DNA of 64,000 nucleotides from Fragum whitleyi (taxonomy: Eukaryota > Mollusca > Bivalvia > Cardiida > Cardiidae). Positions 1-12,772 of the stretch are shown here, one piece after another; position 1 is the stretch's first letter, and each line of letters opens with the position of its first letter. The position numbers and the translations under genes were made by a program. The stretch covers positions 51,440,017 to 51,504,016 of the forward strand of contig OX411543.1 of the NCBI GenBank assembly GCA_948146395.1, in the 5' to 3' direction. Below the pieces are notes generated by a model. That model saw only the letters and a list, made by a program, of their open reading frames with translations. It did no database searches and was not told the origin of the DNA.

Positions 1-929
1 AACTTCATAATACACGGTCAAAACTGCTTTAAAATTCAGTTGTGGCCTCCACTCTCAAGTTAACATGTCTAAGGCTAATGCAGTATAGCTTCTTAAATGT
101 TTGTGCAATATTTTTTAAAGCATATCATTATGCCAAAGGACATTAACCCAGACCAAATTTGAACTTTGGCCTTCAGTTGTGACCTTGACCATAAGTAAAG
201 GTTATCTTATTACTATACAAATATCCGTCGATATCACCCCATATGATATTTCTTATGACATCACGTTGATATCTTTAGAACAATGACATAATGCAGTTAT
301 TTTTAGAAATTTTCATTCCCGTTAGATACATCGAGAAAAACAAGGCAAAGAGAGGTTATTAGATAAATACAATATGTCCGTAATGTATTGTATAAAAAAT
401 ATCTAACTAGGTCGTGGGATTTGATCATTTTCTCGGAAGAGCCTCGGCAATTATCAATCCCCCAACCTCGTAAGATATTTCGTCAGATTTACATCATATA
501 CTGTTGGGATATAGGCAAGGGCAAATTTTGACTATTGCCCTTCAGTCGTGACTATGACCTTGATATTTATGATATTCATCGTATCTGGCAAAGATTTTTT
601 TTTCTCTTGTCCAAGTCTGTTCATTTCATGGGAATTGAAGCATAAACTTGTGTGATAAAACAAGCTAAAAATATTAACTTTGATTTTTTACTTTGACTGC
701 AGGATAAAATTTAATTCACCTTCTTTTGTAAAGATTATAGGTGTATTAGATATGATGGGCATTGGATCAAAGCCTTCAGAAATTAAAGCAATGTCAAACG
801 TTTAACACCGAACTTCAGTCGTGACACCCCACTAGGCATAAGTGTGTGAATTTCATGAGAATTTGAGCATAGTCTGCAGAAATATAGTTAACCTTAAAGT
901 TTGTCAAGCAAACACCAAACAATAACAAC
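1..929. repeat. Intergenic DNA with diverged TTCAGTTGTGACCTTGACC-type segments
   Basis: No gene is visible. Related short segments recur irregularly near 45, 165, 530 and 805, each with a TTCAG(T/C)(T/C)GTGAC core and some followed by GACCTTGA. This looks like a decayed dispersed or tandem repeat; similar TGACCTTGAC blocks are common in bivalve intergenic DNA. The left edge may be intronic or 3' sequence of paralogue A, but no exon with splice signals was found. Confidence 0.4.
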
Positions 930-2141
<1,212 letters not shown>

Positions 2142-2248
2142 CTATAATAAAGTTCTTCTACTTCATCAAGCGTCATTTTCTGAAGAACAGCTTCTTTTGG
2201 AATTACAATCCGACCGTCACCATCCGTGTATTTGCTTGTATCGAAATT
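2142..2248 (-). CDS. METTL24-like paralogue A, coding exon 2
   Basis: This is an internal exon of 107 nt, phase 0 at its start and leaving two bases (AG) at its end. It is bounded by a T-run/CAG acceptor just above 2248 and a GT donor (GTAAAAATAG) at 2141. It encodes about 35 residues including TDGDGRIVIP and DEVEELYY. The same layout occurs in coding exon 2 of paralogue B (43293-43390; TDDDGRIFIP, REEVEDLYY) with identical phases, which is strong evidence that both are genuine. In METTL24-type proteins this lies between the membrane anchor and the methyltransferase fold. Later exons would lie beyond position 1. The match to the family is from remembered motifs, not a search. Confidence 0.8.
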
Positions 2249-2702
2249 CTGAAAAAAAATACAAGTCTGGGAACTCCACAAGATAAACATTTGAGAGATA
2301 ACCAAATTGGTTCAAGCAAAGTATAAGCAGAGGTTGCATTTCAAATATCAAATTGAGGTTTGAACATGAAGTTACATATTTATGCTCCGGACAAAGAAGT
2401 CGTCACCCGCCCGAAACCAGACGCCAGACGTCACGGGTGATCACATACACCCCGTCTATCGACTGGCGTATGAGAAGGGGGAAATTGCCTTTACAAGTGA
2501 CTTCTCGCTGTCTCTCAATGCATTCTACGATATTTTGCAGTCTATTTCCAATTTCAACAGACATTGAAATAACGTCTGCAAATTCTTTGAAATTGGATTT
2601 TTCTAAAATTGTTTTTGTAGCATCTAGGCAAGACTAGTCATATTAAAAAAATGATATCGTTGCATGTTTTCATGGTTAAAGACTCGTACATTTGCGAAAG
2701 CT

Positions 2703-2867
2703 TGAGGTAGTGGACCCGTAATTAATCAACGACGTTTGAAAAGTCGTGAACTTTAATAGTGTTTATCGAATATTCCTAATGGTTTCATTAGGAAATCTTG
2801 GTTAACACTTTGAAACACCATGAGCTCCGAAATATTGCGGAACTAAAAATGGAGTCCACTACCTTAA
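2703..2867. mobile_element. Fam-C MITE (TTAA-type palindrome), copy 1
   Basis: An almost fully palindromic element of about 165 bp begins GGTAGTGGACCCG and ends GGAGTCCACTACCTTAA. It lies in the first intron of paralogue A and is more diverged than the copy at 52560. The left flank reads TTGA where other copies have TTAA. Confidence 0.75.
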
Positions 2868-2885
2868 CAACAGCTTTATACTTAC

Positions 2886-3155
2886 CAGGTATACATCAGT
2901 TTGAAAACCAGGTACTTTTATAACGGGCATTATCTTTGGCTTTGGTGTCGGGTCTACAGCAACATTTCCTTTATTTGCCTTGGTTGTATTCCCTTTCGAG
3001 ATGTTTGGAGAAATCTTGTTTATATTGACACTAGGATTCTTTGAGTTAGTTTTTGGTAACTCCATGGTAAAATCACCGAAGATATTCATTGTCAATAACA
3101 ACACAACAACACTCACGAACGTGAATCCGAAAACTATCCATTTTACGGCTTTCAT
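2886..3155 (-). CDS. METTL24-like paralogue A, first coding exon with signal anchor
   Basis: The exon starts at ATG 3155 and ends at 2886 before a strong donor (CTG|GTAAGTATAA), giving 90 codons in phase 0. Residues 1-6 (MKAVKW) form a short basic tail and residues 7-25 (IVFGFTFVSVVVLLLTMNI) one hydrophobic segment, as in a type II signal-anchor protein of the secretory pathway. The rest is a Ser/Thr/Asn/Lys/Pro-rich stem with several N-x-S/T sites (for example NISKGNTT). Reading past the donor adds only VSIKLLLR before a stop, so the splice is the better model. Paralogue B has the same architecture. The METTL24-like name rests on the linked exon pattern and on the methyltransferase exons of paralogue B; the substrate is unknown. 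Confidence 0.75.
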
Positions 3156-3314
3156 CTTTTAAGTGTCTAAATTTAGATATGTAAATGACGATTAATTCGT
3201 CCTGAATCCGGCTAAAAATTGGTTGGATACCTACAGGTAAAAAGATGAGTACGCAGTTATTTTGAAAGCTTGCACACTAGGAAGTCACAAAAGATTACAT
3301 TAACCCATATATAT

Positions 3315-3725
3315 TACACAGTTAATCACATCGTGGAATTGACATCCATCTCGTTCAAAGGTATTAAAAAACACTCGCTCAGCGCTCCAAGTATTCATAC
3401 AAATCACTCACTCCAATCACTCATAAACGCTCCGAACTTTTCGAAAACGCTTAGAAATTATTCAAAATGATCCACATTTCTATCGAAACGATCAAATACT
3501 CATTTCACAATTCTATAAACATGTGCTTATTTACAAGCCTCTGATTCATCTGTGAAGACACAGAATCAGATAAGAACGTATATTTAATTAAAGGGAGGTA
3601 AAACATCATCGCTCATTTCGTCAAGTTGGACGAAATTATCGATTATGTTTAATCTCCAATGAAAATCATTTAACTCTCGCTCCTCTCACGCATTCCATTT
3701 CGTTCCGAAATTGTTCCAAACTTGT
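3315..3725 (-). mobile_element. Fam-A MITE, copy 1 (right TIR missing)
   Basis: The left end reads CAGTTAATCACATCGTGGAA, followed by the typical CATCCATCTCG and CGCTCAGCGCTCCA blocks and an AAAGGGAGGTAA block in the middle. It lacks its right terminus and runs directly into a Fam-B element at 3726. Confidence 0.85.
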
Positions 3726-3955
3726 TTAACCCTTTTCTGTTTAATCCCTGCTTTTTACGTGCCTGTGATTTTATGATGGAGAAAACATTGTGAAAAAAGA
3801 AGAAATTGCTTCTGACAAGCAAATTCTTCTTTTTCCACACTATTTTCTACCCTACTGAATGGTTATTTTTCAAATTAAATCCACTTTAAATTTTCGTCTG
3901 CAAAACCTTTGAATTTGGACAGGTCAAAAATGTTATAAAAACAGGAAAGTGTTAA
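3726..3955. mobile_element. Fam-B MITE (TTAA, CCCTTT termini), copy 1
   Basis: About 230 bp bounded by TTAA on both sides. It starts CCCTTTTCTGTTTAAT and ends AACAGGAAAGTG. A central hairpin is formed by AGAAGAAATTGCTTCTGAC and its complement. Copies lie at 29097, 48655 and 49086. The TTAA target and CCCTTT terminus suggest piggyBac-type mobilisation; that is inference. Confidence 0.8.
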
Positions 3956-4149
3956 CTAATCAATTTTGATATATTTTAACTGAATTGTTTAATATTAAGG
4001 TTTATTTTCATATCGATTAACGCAAATATGCATACTCTCGCTATTTCTTCAATATGATATAACCTCAACGTCTAATAATCCTTGTGCAATCCGATAACTA
4101 CAAAATTCATCTTCATAATGTAGCTTTGAAAAAGAAATACACCCAAAGA

Positions 4150-4340
4150 CGTTCGATCGGTGATTGGTCTGACATTCATCTTTATAATATGACATACGTC
4201 GCGAGAATGAAATAACCCCGCTGAGTATTTTTGATTTTACACGGGTGTTATTAAACTAGTGTAATGATTATGTCAGTGAGCTAAGAATGCATATTAATGT
4301 TATATTTTCGTTGTGAAATGACTTCAGTATGCATTTTCTG
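4150..4340 (-). repeat. Fam-G fragment, reversed
   Basis: The stretch TATAATATGACATACGTCGC through AATAACCCCGCTGAGTA to GGTGTTATTAAACTAGTGTAAT is the reverse complement of 41020-41105 in the Fam-G copy near 40.7 kb. Only this end is present. Confidence 0.7.
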
Positions 4341-4609
4341 ACGTTTTTTGCAAAGGGCGTTATATAAAATTATATGTCAAATCTCAATTATCGTGCATAC
4401 CTCTTTTATCGTGCATGACCCGAAAGGAGCCTCACATAGCTTGATTAACCTAAAAGATTTTATAGGATGTTTTGCTGTGGCACATTAATAATGTTGAAAT
4501 GAGAAAAACTGAAACCATATAGTAAACAATATTTAATATCGAACAAAATGCAACCATTTATGATATGGAACTATTATTTTCCTAATTTCTATGCATAGGC
4601 TAGTTTAAG
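4341..4609. other. Unassigned non-coding DNA
   Basis: I see no gene, terminus or repeat that I can match here. It is AT-rich sequence between two repeat fragments. Confidence 0.4.
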
Positions 4610-5050
4610 CATTGTATAAGACAAATTCTTCTTTAATGCTTTTCGGTTGTTTATCGAGAAATAACGATGGATTATCATTTGATAAACTCATCGCAAAAGC
4701 AGTGAAATTATCAAAAACTTATACCCTGCTTTTGTGCATTCCATCCTATCTGACGTCATCTATGCGGGGCGAAATAAGTGACGTCACAATGAGCGTTGCA
4801 GAGCAATCACGCGAAAAATGACGCGCTTTACGAAAATTTGTCATAGAAATTTCACACTTTGTCTCATTTTTGCATTAAAGAAATAGAATAATCGTTTGTT
4901 TTTGGAGTAAGATCGATTAATATTTCATTTCGTGAAAAACAAAAGCTATATTTTCACTCGTGGCTCTGCCACTCGTGAAAAAATAGCTTTTGTTGTTCAC
5001 CCAATGAAATATAAATCGATCTTACACTGAAACAAACAATTATCCTCTAT
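4610..5050 (+). repeat. Repeat with terminal fold-back hairpin
   Basis: The left part (CTTTAATGCTTTTCGG through the GACGTCAC-rich block) is repeated in reverse at 6928-7215 and in part near 61200. The right 165 bp (about 4885-5047) is a fold-back: TAGAATAATCGTTTGTTT...GTAAGATCGATT is inverted at AATCGATCTTAC...AACAATTATCCTCTA. Inside, AAAAGCTATATTTTCACTCG pairs with CGAGTGAAAAAATAGCTTTT around GTGGCTCTGCCA. It has no open frame of interest. Confidence 0.7.
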
Positions 5051-5224
5051 ATAACTAGATTTTACTCAAATAAATGTGTGGAATAATCGGATTTAAGCAG
5101 AGGTCGGTGACCTCAAAAGATAAAGTTGTGATTTTGCTTCTTTTTTGTTGCCAAGGTGTTTTCAGATGCATGATAACTGAGGAGGCAATCTAAGGCTTAC
5201 ATGCACGATAATCGAGGTGAAGGG

Positions 5225-5700
5225 GATACGAGGGCATTCGGAACATCACTCGATCATTTCCGTAAACAACAACATACCTCGGATGTATGTAAGGCGGATG
5301 GGTATGTCACGAAATTGTACATTTTGTTAGGCGGAAACAGTGTAAGAAAAACTAGCGAACCGGCGCAATCTTTAGATTGATATTTTTTACAGTAAATAAC
5401 GGCTGAAAAATCCAAATTTTTGAGAATGACAATCATTCTCAAAAATTCAGATGTTTAGCCGTTATTTAAGAATCTAAAGTTATTTATATAAGGATACGAT
5501 GGTTTCACGTCAGTGACTTCGAACGAGTAGCGTTGGCGACGTCGAACGTTTTCACTCAAAGTTTCGAGGGCAAACGCCATTTTAACTGACGTCATCAAGT
5601 TTTTCCAAGGTTTTCCCGTAATTTTTGAAAATAGTCCGTCTATGTACATCCGAGGTTGATCGTGAGATTGGCCGAGTGGTGTTCCGAATGGACACGAGGG
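5225..5700. mobile_element. Fam-D MITE (CATTCGGAACA TIR), copy 1
   Basis: The element proper is 5235-5690, starting CATTCGGAACATCACTCG and ending CGAGTGGTGTTCCGAATG. It is flanked by GATACGAGGG on the left and GACACGAGGG on the right, a 10-bp target duplication with one mismatch. The middle folds around TTGAGAATGA and its complement. A 9-11 bp duplication fits a Mutator-like superfamily. The open frames inside it are not genes. Confidence 0.85.
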
Positions 5701-5867
5701 TTGTTCGATTAGTTGTTGGAATTTTGTCAAAAAAGTCTTATTAAATAATCAGATTCGCATAATAACTCACAAGAAGCATTTTCGATTTATTTTTTTAATA
5801 TTCTGAAAGTTTCATGAGCGTATGATAATTCTAAAGAAAAAATATACGTTTTTATATACTAATTTAT

Positions 5868-6114
5868 TTTAGTTCGATTGTGACGAAAGCTTAAGCTTAT
5901 AGAATCGCTCTCGAACACTCAATCCTGATGTTTTCACGTCCCCGAGAGAGAGGCAGTGGTTAAAACCCACTGCTACCCATTTTTACAGCTGGGTGAACTG
6001 GGGCTGGCTATTAAGTGTTTTGCCCTTAAACACACCCCGGCGACAGTGGGGCTCGAACCACGGACCTCCAGGTCACGGGTCGAGTGCATTTACCACTAGG
6101 CCACCGAGGCAGTC
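5868..6114 (-). mobile_element. tRNA-derived SINE, full-length or nearly so
   Basis: On the minus strand the 5' part (6114 to about 6040) is tRNA-like. It has an A-box region GGTGGCCTAGTGGTAAATGC and a B box GGTTCGAGCCC, preceded by CCTGGAGGTCC. The body then contains GTTTAAGGGC and a short ACCCACTG hairpin. The 3' end carries TTCGAGAGCGATTCTATAAG and an AT-rich tail near 5870. That 3' end recurs at 25585-25690. SINEs like this are transcribed by RNA polymerase III and moved by a LINE partner. It belongs to the bivalve tRNA-SINE type; the named family was not determined. Confidence 0.85.
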
Positions 6115-6120
6115 AAAATA

Positions 6121-6866
6121 TACGTTGCCGGGCTGCATTACGTATCGTGAATGGAACGTTTCAATTTATCGACGTAGTTACGGTTTATTGCTAGACATAT
6201 TTCTTAGCTGACTTCCACGAATTTATCGAACAGTCCCAGTGTGCTTTACGCAATTACTTGAATTAAGTTTATTTCGATACCTTTGTGCGAAACGGTTGTT
6301 ATTGCCTTTATTATCATATAGGCGGTCGTTTCTCCCTTATCAATTAATTTGTAAATGTAAATTGGAAAAAGAGAATAAACATCAATAACATACCTCTACA
6401 AAATATTATACATCTAATACCTTACAACTTTGAGAACGTTTATCCACCGAGACAGTCATTTGATGCCCATTAGTTAAACAAAAAAATTCGGAGCAAAATT
6501 TAACTTCAATTACATTTATGACAACTCAGCTGGAGGCCATTCAAAATTTAAAGTGGCCACCGTTGTATACATGCAAAGTCTTATCAGGGGCGATAACCAG
6601 GTCGCTCGTCCCTACGCAATAAAATCATCTTAAAAAACGCAGGCATTACGGCCCTAAGGCTGATCAAAATTTTGTTGATTGAAATACATACACATTAAGA
6701 ATTTTCTCATTAATAGGCTACTACTTCCCTATGACGTATTGGTGACCCCACGATGTCAGATGCGTTTGAGGTCACGGGTTGTAAATTTCACACGATTGAA
6801 AACTATTTAAACTTTCGTCCCTTTTTATTGTGTTGATGTTTTTTCCAGAGAAAACGAACCGAGACA
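6121..6866. other. No gene seen; unassigned AT-rich DNA
   Basis: Nothing with splice signals, termini or tandem structure is visible in this stretch. Confidence 0.4.
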
Positions 6867-6927
6867 TACAGTTAACAACATCGAGAATTTGACATGGTGA
6901 ATGGTTTTGGAATGAATTTAAACGATC
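6867..6927 (+). mobile_element. Fam-A MITE, copy 2 (left end only)
   Basis: TACAGTTAACAACATCGAGA followed by GACATGGTGAATGGTTTTGG, then broken by the repeat at 6928. Confidence 0.8.
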
Positions 6928-7215
6928 TTACTCGAAAACCAAACGATTATTCTAATCTTTTTAAGCAAAAATGAGTCAAAATGTGAAATTTCTAGGATAT
7001 ATTTTCGTAAAGCGCGTCATTTTGCACTTAATTGCTACGCAACGTTAATTGTGACGTCACTTATTTCACCCCGCATAGATGACGTCGGATAGGATGAAAT
7101 GCACAAAAGCAGGGTATAAGTTTTTGATAATTTCACTTTTTTGCGGTGAGATTTTCAAGTGATAATATACCGTTATTTCTCGATAAACCACCAAAAAGCA
7201 TTAAAGAATTATAAA
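6928..7215 (-). repeat. Reversed partial copy of the 4610-5050 repeat
   Basis: ACGATCTTACTCG through GCGCGTCATTTTGC, GTGACGTCACTTATTTC and CCAAAAAGCATTAAAG mirrors 4610-4925 on the other strand. The terminal fold-back is missing where it meets the Fam-A fragment. Confidence 0.75.
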
Positions 7216-7664
7216 TAATGAAACAGATTTCTTACAGAGATACTTCTTTGTCAGAAGCTAATAAAAAAGCAGCATACCCAGTGTTGTTTTCGTTGAAAAA
7301 TAAAACTAATATTCTATCAATATGAATGTCCAAAAAATGATGGATTCGTCGAAAAATTAAATCATAAACACGTGAAACTTATATTTCTATCAAATAGTCT
7401 TATAACACTTATTACGTCTACAAAATCATAGTCACAAACAGAACAAAATAAAGTTAAACACGCACATATTTGAAAAAAATCTTCCATCAATTTTCTGCAC
7501 ACCTATTCTTATTTCGATCATGGAGTTGATCAATGATTACAATGAAATCCTTTGTATATATGTAATTGATACTTCAAAGGAACAGGGTTAACCAACTATT
7601 AAGTATACTACTCAAAAATGGTCAGGGATCATTTCCTGGGTATACTGCTGCCAATGTGCCTACA
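7216..7664. other. No gene seen
   Basis: AT-rich sequence without a recognisable gene or repeat end. Confidence 0.4.
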
Positions 7665-8103
7665 GTTTATAACATCGTGAAATTGATAAGGTGAATGATT
7701 TTTGAATGATGTTGGGATGAAATTGAATGATTGTGTGGAGTTAGTTCTGAGTGGATTTAACGGGGGGGTATTCCAATACTGCAAATTTTGCTCTAGGTAA
7801 ACAAAATTAGCGAAATGCATTACCTCCCTTTAATAATATATGCACATCAATTCTATAAATTCTTCCTATTTCTTAAAGAACCCATCAGATGCCTACAATT
7901 TGAACTATGTCAGTGAAATCGCGATTTAACTTTAGCTAAATTTATTTTGAAAGTAGTTGTTGATTTTATATTTTATGGGGGTTTGAAGCGTTTTTTAATG
8001 GTTTGTTTGAGTGTTTGGAATGAATAAATGGAGCGCTGAGTGAGCGATTCAGAATGTTTTTAATCGAGATGGATGTCAATTTCACGATGTAACTAACTGT
8101 AAT
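7665..8103 (+). mobile_element. Fam-A MITE, copy 3 (complete)
   Basis: Starts TACAGTTTATAACATCGTGA and ends TTCACGATGTAACTAACTGTA, about 439 bp. The centre carries AGCAAAATTTGC-like and GAATGCATTACCTCCCTTTA blocks. A useful reference copy because both ends are clear. Confidence 0.9.
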
Positions 8104-8299
8104 CGTAATATCGGCAAGTTTAGGAGCTCTATGAAATAACAGATCCAAATCTAAATTTTATATTTTTTTTTTGTTTTGTTTTGTTTTGTTTTTGTGTTGT
8201 TGTTTTTTTGTTTAATTACTATACAATGCATATTTTGTAAATAAATAATATGGAAATATTAGAGATGTGAGTCATGGCCGAGGGCGATTCAAACAACCA

Positions 8300-8760
8300 A
8301 TCATTTGATAAAAAATAAAGAAGTCATATACGATCTTATTCGTAACATCGCTCAGAATTTTCCGCCAACAGGAAACTACCACTGTCGTAGGTGTAGTAAT
8401 CTGTGTCTTTTTTTTTTATAATTCGGCTTCTGATGTACTTCGGTTATTAAATACGCTTGAGGAAAATCACATTTTGCTGATTCTTTTGGGATCGTCTTTG
8501 GGGATATTTTGGGCATATTTTAATTTGATAACAAAACGGAGCTATACACTGCGTTTTATTTTCTAATTTTGATATGACGTCTTTTAATTTTTTGTTGACT
8601 TTGTTTCATGCAACACCATTCTTAGGGGGGTCGTTGATGTTTGTGATGTAATATATAAACCTACGTGCGAAATGACGCGCATTCATGGCTGTGTCCGAAT
8701 TATTCCCGAGAATTCCATAGAATCGCCGAGGGTCTCCGATTGATAGGATCAGTCATGAGA
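8300..8760 (+). repeat. Fam-I repeat, copy 1
   Basis: The blocks AATTCGGCTTCTGATGTACT, AATACGCTTGAGGAAAATCAC, GGCATATTTTAATTTGATAAC and GAATTATTCCCGAG run in the same order at 60660-61080. The two copies differ by many substitutions and short indels. Termini were not defined. Confidence 0.75.
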
Positions 8761-9328
8761 TTTTGTTTCAGACAGTCTGATCTATATCGAGTCTTAAGTA
8801 CAATTGAACTATTATAACTTTTCAATCTAGATGTAATTTAGATTAGATTTTTTTTCAATTAGCTTCATTTGTCCTCTACAAGGAACAAGCATCAATGAAA
8901 TCCTTGTCTTGCAAACGTAGGGGATCACATTCTAAATGACGTCATTACAACGTCATCTTACAAACGTTTTACGGTATTTGTTGAATCCAAGCATTCGAAA
9001 AAAAATGTTTTTATCATGCAAACGGACGTTTATGGGAGAAAAAGAATCTAATTCTCGATTCTTTTAGAGAATCTCATTATCGACTCATCTAGAACAGGGA
9101 AGTTATTAAACTCACCAAGGCTCGCTTATTATTATTCTTATTCTAGACTTAGTCGCGAACAAAGTCTCTTGACAGGTCCTAAATATTTATCAAACAAACT
9201 CGAGTTACAGATTCTTTTCTCACATTAACGTCAATTCTGTATGTTAAAACTCATTAATTTGAACGTCAAGATTGTTAAATAACACGATAATGTGCCTAAG
9301 ATAATACGTCTTTACGTCATAATCATCT
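8761..9328. other. No gene seen
   Basis: Unassigned sequence. GACGTCA-type motifs occur near 8938, but no gene or element end could be supported. Confidence 0.4.
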
Positions 9329-9514
9329 GGGGTCAGTTTCATCAAAACATTTAATACCCATTTTTGTCGCACCGAAGACTTGCCGCACATTTATGATAAA
9401 AATCACGTATCAACAATCTATCAATACCTATGTAAAGTAATAATTGTGGTAAGTGTTTCGAAAATCATCTGTAGGACAAAGATACGTCTTAAATGTTTTG
9501 ATTAAACTGGCCCC
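9329..9514. mobile_element. Palindromic MITE (GGGGTCAGTTTCAT TIR)
   Basis: Starts GGGGTCAGTTTCATCAAAAC and ends GTTTTGATTAAACTGGCCCC, 186 bp. It sits two bases from a second, unrelated MITE at 9516. Confidence 0.8.
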
Positions 9515-9515
9515 T

Positions 9516-9757
9516 GGGGCCCGTTTTACTAAACATCTTACGATCATTTTCGCGTACGTCAAAAACAAAAGTTGCTTCTTCACTGGTATCTAAAAATGGA
9601 ATTCTGTCATGCATCATCTCATTGGAATCGTCTTCTAAAGACGATTCCAGAGAGATATTGCAATGCAGAATCTAACAATGAATGCAAACACTAGATACTA
9701 TTTGTGATTTTGGCTTACAAATGATATTGTCGCAAGAAGTTTAGTAAAACGGGTTCC
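9516..9757. mobile_element. Fam-F MITE, copy 1
   Basis: Starts GGGGCCCGTTTTACTAAACA and ends AGTTTAGTAAAACGGGTTCC. A central hairpin is built from GGAATCGTCTTCTAAAGACG and its complement. A second copy lies at 55566-55807. Confidence 0.85.
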
Positions 9758-9761
9758 TGGA

Positions 9762-10040
9762 TCAAAACCAGTGCAATTACTCGCATTGAAAATCACTCGC
9801 TTAGCGTTCAATCCATTCGTTCCAAACACTAACTTAAACCATTAAAATCGCTCCGATATCGTTTAAAAACAACGATCAAACCTTATTCAAATCGATCAAA
9901 TTATTTCACGCTTTTTTCAGTTGTTTGTTTGTTTTTTAAAGCGCCTATTTGGTGCGTGTAGACTACAAACAGAAAAGTGAGTAGATTTTTCAAAGGGAGG
10001 TAATAAAATATCACTAAGGACAAATTTAACGATATTATTT
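9762..10040 (-). mobile_element. Fam-A MITE, copy 4 (truncated)
   Basis: Contains the CACTCGCTTAGCGTTCA and CAAAGGGAGGTAATAAAATA blocks and part of the central hairpin, but neither TIR is intact. Confidence 0.7.
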
Positions 10041-11618
10041 TACACATGTTTTTTATTTTCATTTAAAATTCTTTTTACCTAGTTATTCATTTACTCTGTG
10101 TAATAAGTCGAAATAAATTTCTTTGACAATTTCTTGTTTCATCAACTTTTTTCAGTACTTATTATGGTATTTCACACTGCAATGGCGATTTCGGCATTTT
10201 TCAATATTAGGCGTACCATAGAGAAAGAGTTAACATTTCGACGCTTTGTACATGTACAAAAAAGATCGATCTATACAATATTCATTATCAATTGAAAAAA
10301 AACTTTCATTTAAAGAGTTTCATGATTAAGTTTATTTTTTAATACCACTTGTTCGAAATGAATATACATTATGTGAGTTTTATTGGATTCTTTCAACAAT
10401 TCATATTGTCATTTACAAATTATTAATAAATTAGCGTGTTGACGAGGGACTGTGTTCAGAAACCAATCAATATAATACAGTTTGAAACAGTATGAATTAA
10501 CACTTCTCTCGATCAATACCTTTGTCAATCGCTCGGTCGGTGATCCAGTCGTTGATTATAAACACTCATATATATGCCATGCAAAAACGCTCCGAAATCG
10601 CTCGATGAACAAATCGATCTACACGACGTCGCCTGGCTACTATTGGCCTATAATAAGTTTTATTTATCTATTTATTTATTCATCTATTTTATTTTTTTTT
10701 TATTTATTTACTTTTTTTAAAAAAAAATTACAATGGGGTTACGAAGGGGGTTTCATTCTGAGAACTTTGATTTGGTACAATTCGATCCTAATACTATACA
10801 AACCATAAAACACAGTTTAAGGAATATGAACATAAAATCCTTCTTCGTCTATGAAGTACGAGCTTTGACAAGCTAAATTGAACAAAAGCAATTGCCTGAA
10901 TTTCCAAAAACGTTGCCAACGTCATGTACTGTGCGACGCCACCTTATGCCTATGTCTTTTCTGTTGTTGTTGTTGCTTTATTTTTACTGCTTCAGTTTTT
11001 GGCACGTTTGAGCATATGATATACTACAGAACTTAAGTTAAGGGCCAGCAAAATAATAACTTGACATTCCTTGAAAATACACAGCAACAATTTTATTTTC
11101 TGCAAGAACTGAATCCAATCTTTTGACTTTCGAGAACTGTATACAAAATTGCCGCTTAAACATTTTAAATGCAGTCAAATCGCCCAACATCCCCCTTTCG
11201 TAAAGTTGCAAAAACTCTGTTGATTATGGTAAGTTCAATGCTGGGTGTGTGAATCATCTTCTGTAAAGCATTTAATGTTCAAAGGAACCATTCGACGGCA
11301 CCTGTTTTTGAGTCGCTATCCTCAGCCTCTGTAAAAATGGAAAACCTGATTGACAACGGCTGGCGTAAGTTCTTTTTCACCATCCGTCACAGAAGGATAT
11401 CTAATGGTTCAATCTTCATCAACCCATCAGTTGATCTGGCTCAACAGTTCATCTTTACCTTTATTGTGCTCATGTCTAGAATCATATTAAGACATTAAGT
11501 GAGAAATGAAGGTCAAGAATGATTTTGATGATGTGACTTGAATAACAGTTGACCGGATACAGGTCCACCTATCGTACGTAGGAAACTGGAATCATGATTC
11601 CTATCATGGCGGTGGCGG
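10041..11618. other. No gene supported; AT-rich DNA with a degenerate Fam-A remnant
   Basis: A decayed Fam-A left half is recognisable at about 10478-10640 (CAGTTTGAAACAGTATG, then ACGCTCCGAAATCGCTCGAT). A short plus frame near 11276-11499 has protein-like composition but no flanking splice logic or family match. The remainder shows nothing. Confidence 0.4.
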
Positions 11619-12052
11619 TACAGTTAGTTACATCGTGAAAATGACATACGCCTCAACCAATACCATTCTAAATCGCTCACTCAGCGCTCCATTCATTCAT
11701 TCCAAACACTCACTTAAACCATTCAAAACGTTCAACCCCACTGAAAAATATACAATCAATGTCATTCAAAATAAATTTTGATAGTGAAAAATCGAGATTT
11801 CACTGACATAATTCAAATTGTTAGCTTTTCATAGGACCTTGAACAAATAGGAAGCTCTGCATAGAGCTTGCATGCATATTTTATTAAAGGGAGGTAATCA
11901 TTATCGCTAATTTTGTTCATTCTGAACAAAATTTGCGATAAAGGATTACCTCCCATTAAATTCACTCAAAACCCGCTCCACACACTCATTCAATTTCATT
12001 CCAAAATCATTCCTAAATCATTCACCTATTCAATTTCACGATGTTAACTGTA
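11619..12052 (-). mobile_element. Fam-A MITE, copy 5 (complete)
   Basis: TA-bounded: TACAGTTAGTTACATCGTGA to TTTCACGATGTTAACTGTA. The central palindrome ATCGCTAATTTTGTTC...GAACAAAATTTGCGAT is flanked by AAAGGGAGGTAA and TTACCTCCCA. Confidence 0.93.
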
Positions 12053-12772
12053 CCTCTCCTCAGACTATCTGACAATGATATATCGCTGATTGATCGGTAA
12101 CATAAAGCCTAGGACTTACGGCAGACAAGCACCCTTCGATCTGTACATGATCGCTTATCAGGCGTACCAGCAGTTTGAAAATGTTTGAATTGCCGCTATG
12201 ACAGAGTGGCATAACGAAAGTCGCCTGGACAGTTTTCTGTCTGGACAAATGTGTTGAAGCCATATGAAAGCCTACTCTCTATATGGTGTGCCCAATTTGA
12301 TCATTTGAAGCATGTCGATCGAACAGAAGTCCCAATTGGCGTCGCAAAGACCCTTTGTTTACCATCTTGTCGCTATGTTTTAAGTAGAATCATTGGATGC
12401 TCTTGAAAAATGCTAAAAATCTCTAACAATACTGATTTTATAGCTAAATCAGAAAACAAAACATTCAACGGTTAATGTCTTGCTATGCCTTCTTTTAAAA
12501 GGCTCTTAGAACACTGAGGAACTACAGTGCTTACAATACAATGTCAGTTTTTTGATGCAAATGTTAAAGCATCAGAAAAACACAATTTGCCTTATTTATT
12601 TTCTGCCATGGTTTAGCATAAAACTTCTTATTGAAGATATTAAAATCAGAGCCGGCCATTTGGCTTGCTTTGGCTGTATATGTTCCGTCAAAGTACATTT
12701 ACTTTTCTTCGCATATCGCTATATATCGCTAATGATTAATTGACCTAATCTGGGTAGAATTCTTACACCCCT
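12053..12772. other. No gene supported
   Basis: A minus-strand stretch at about 12105-12260 reads protein-like in two frames (one containing CPGDFRYATL) and ends at a GTAAGT. Both frames carry early stops, so at most it is a decayed exon. The rest is featureless. Confidence 0.35.

Noticed and set aside
11276..11499. Plus-strand open frame with varied composition
   Set aside because: No start, splice site, domain or neighbour supports it, and the opposite strand looks similarly protein-like.
12060..12263. Minus-strand protein-like segment ending at GTAAGT
   Set aside because: Two competing frames look equally protein-like, each with early stops, and no family or partner exon could be named.
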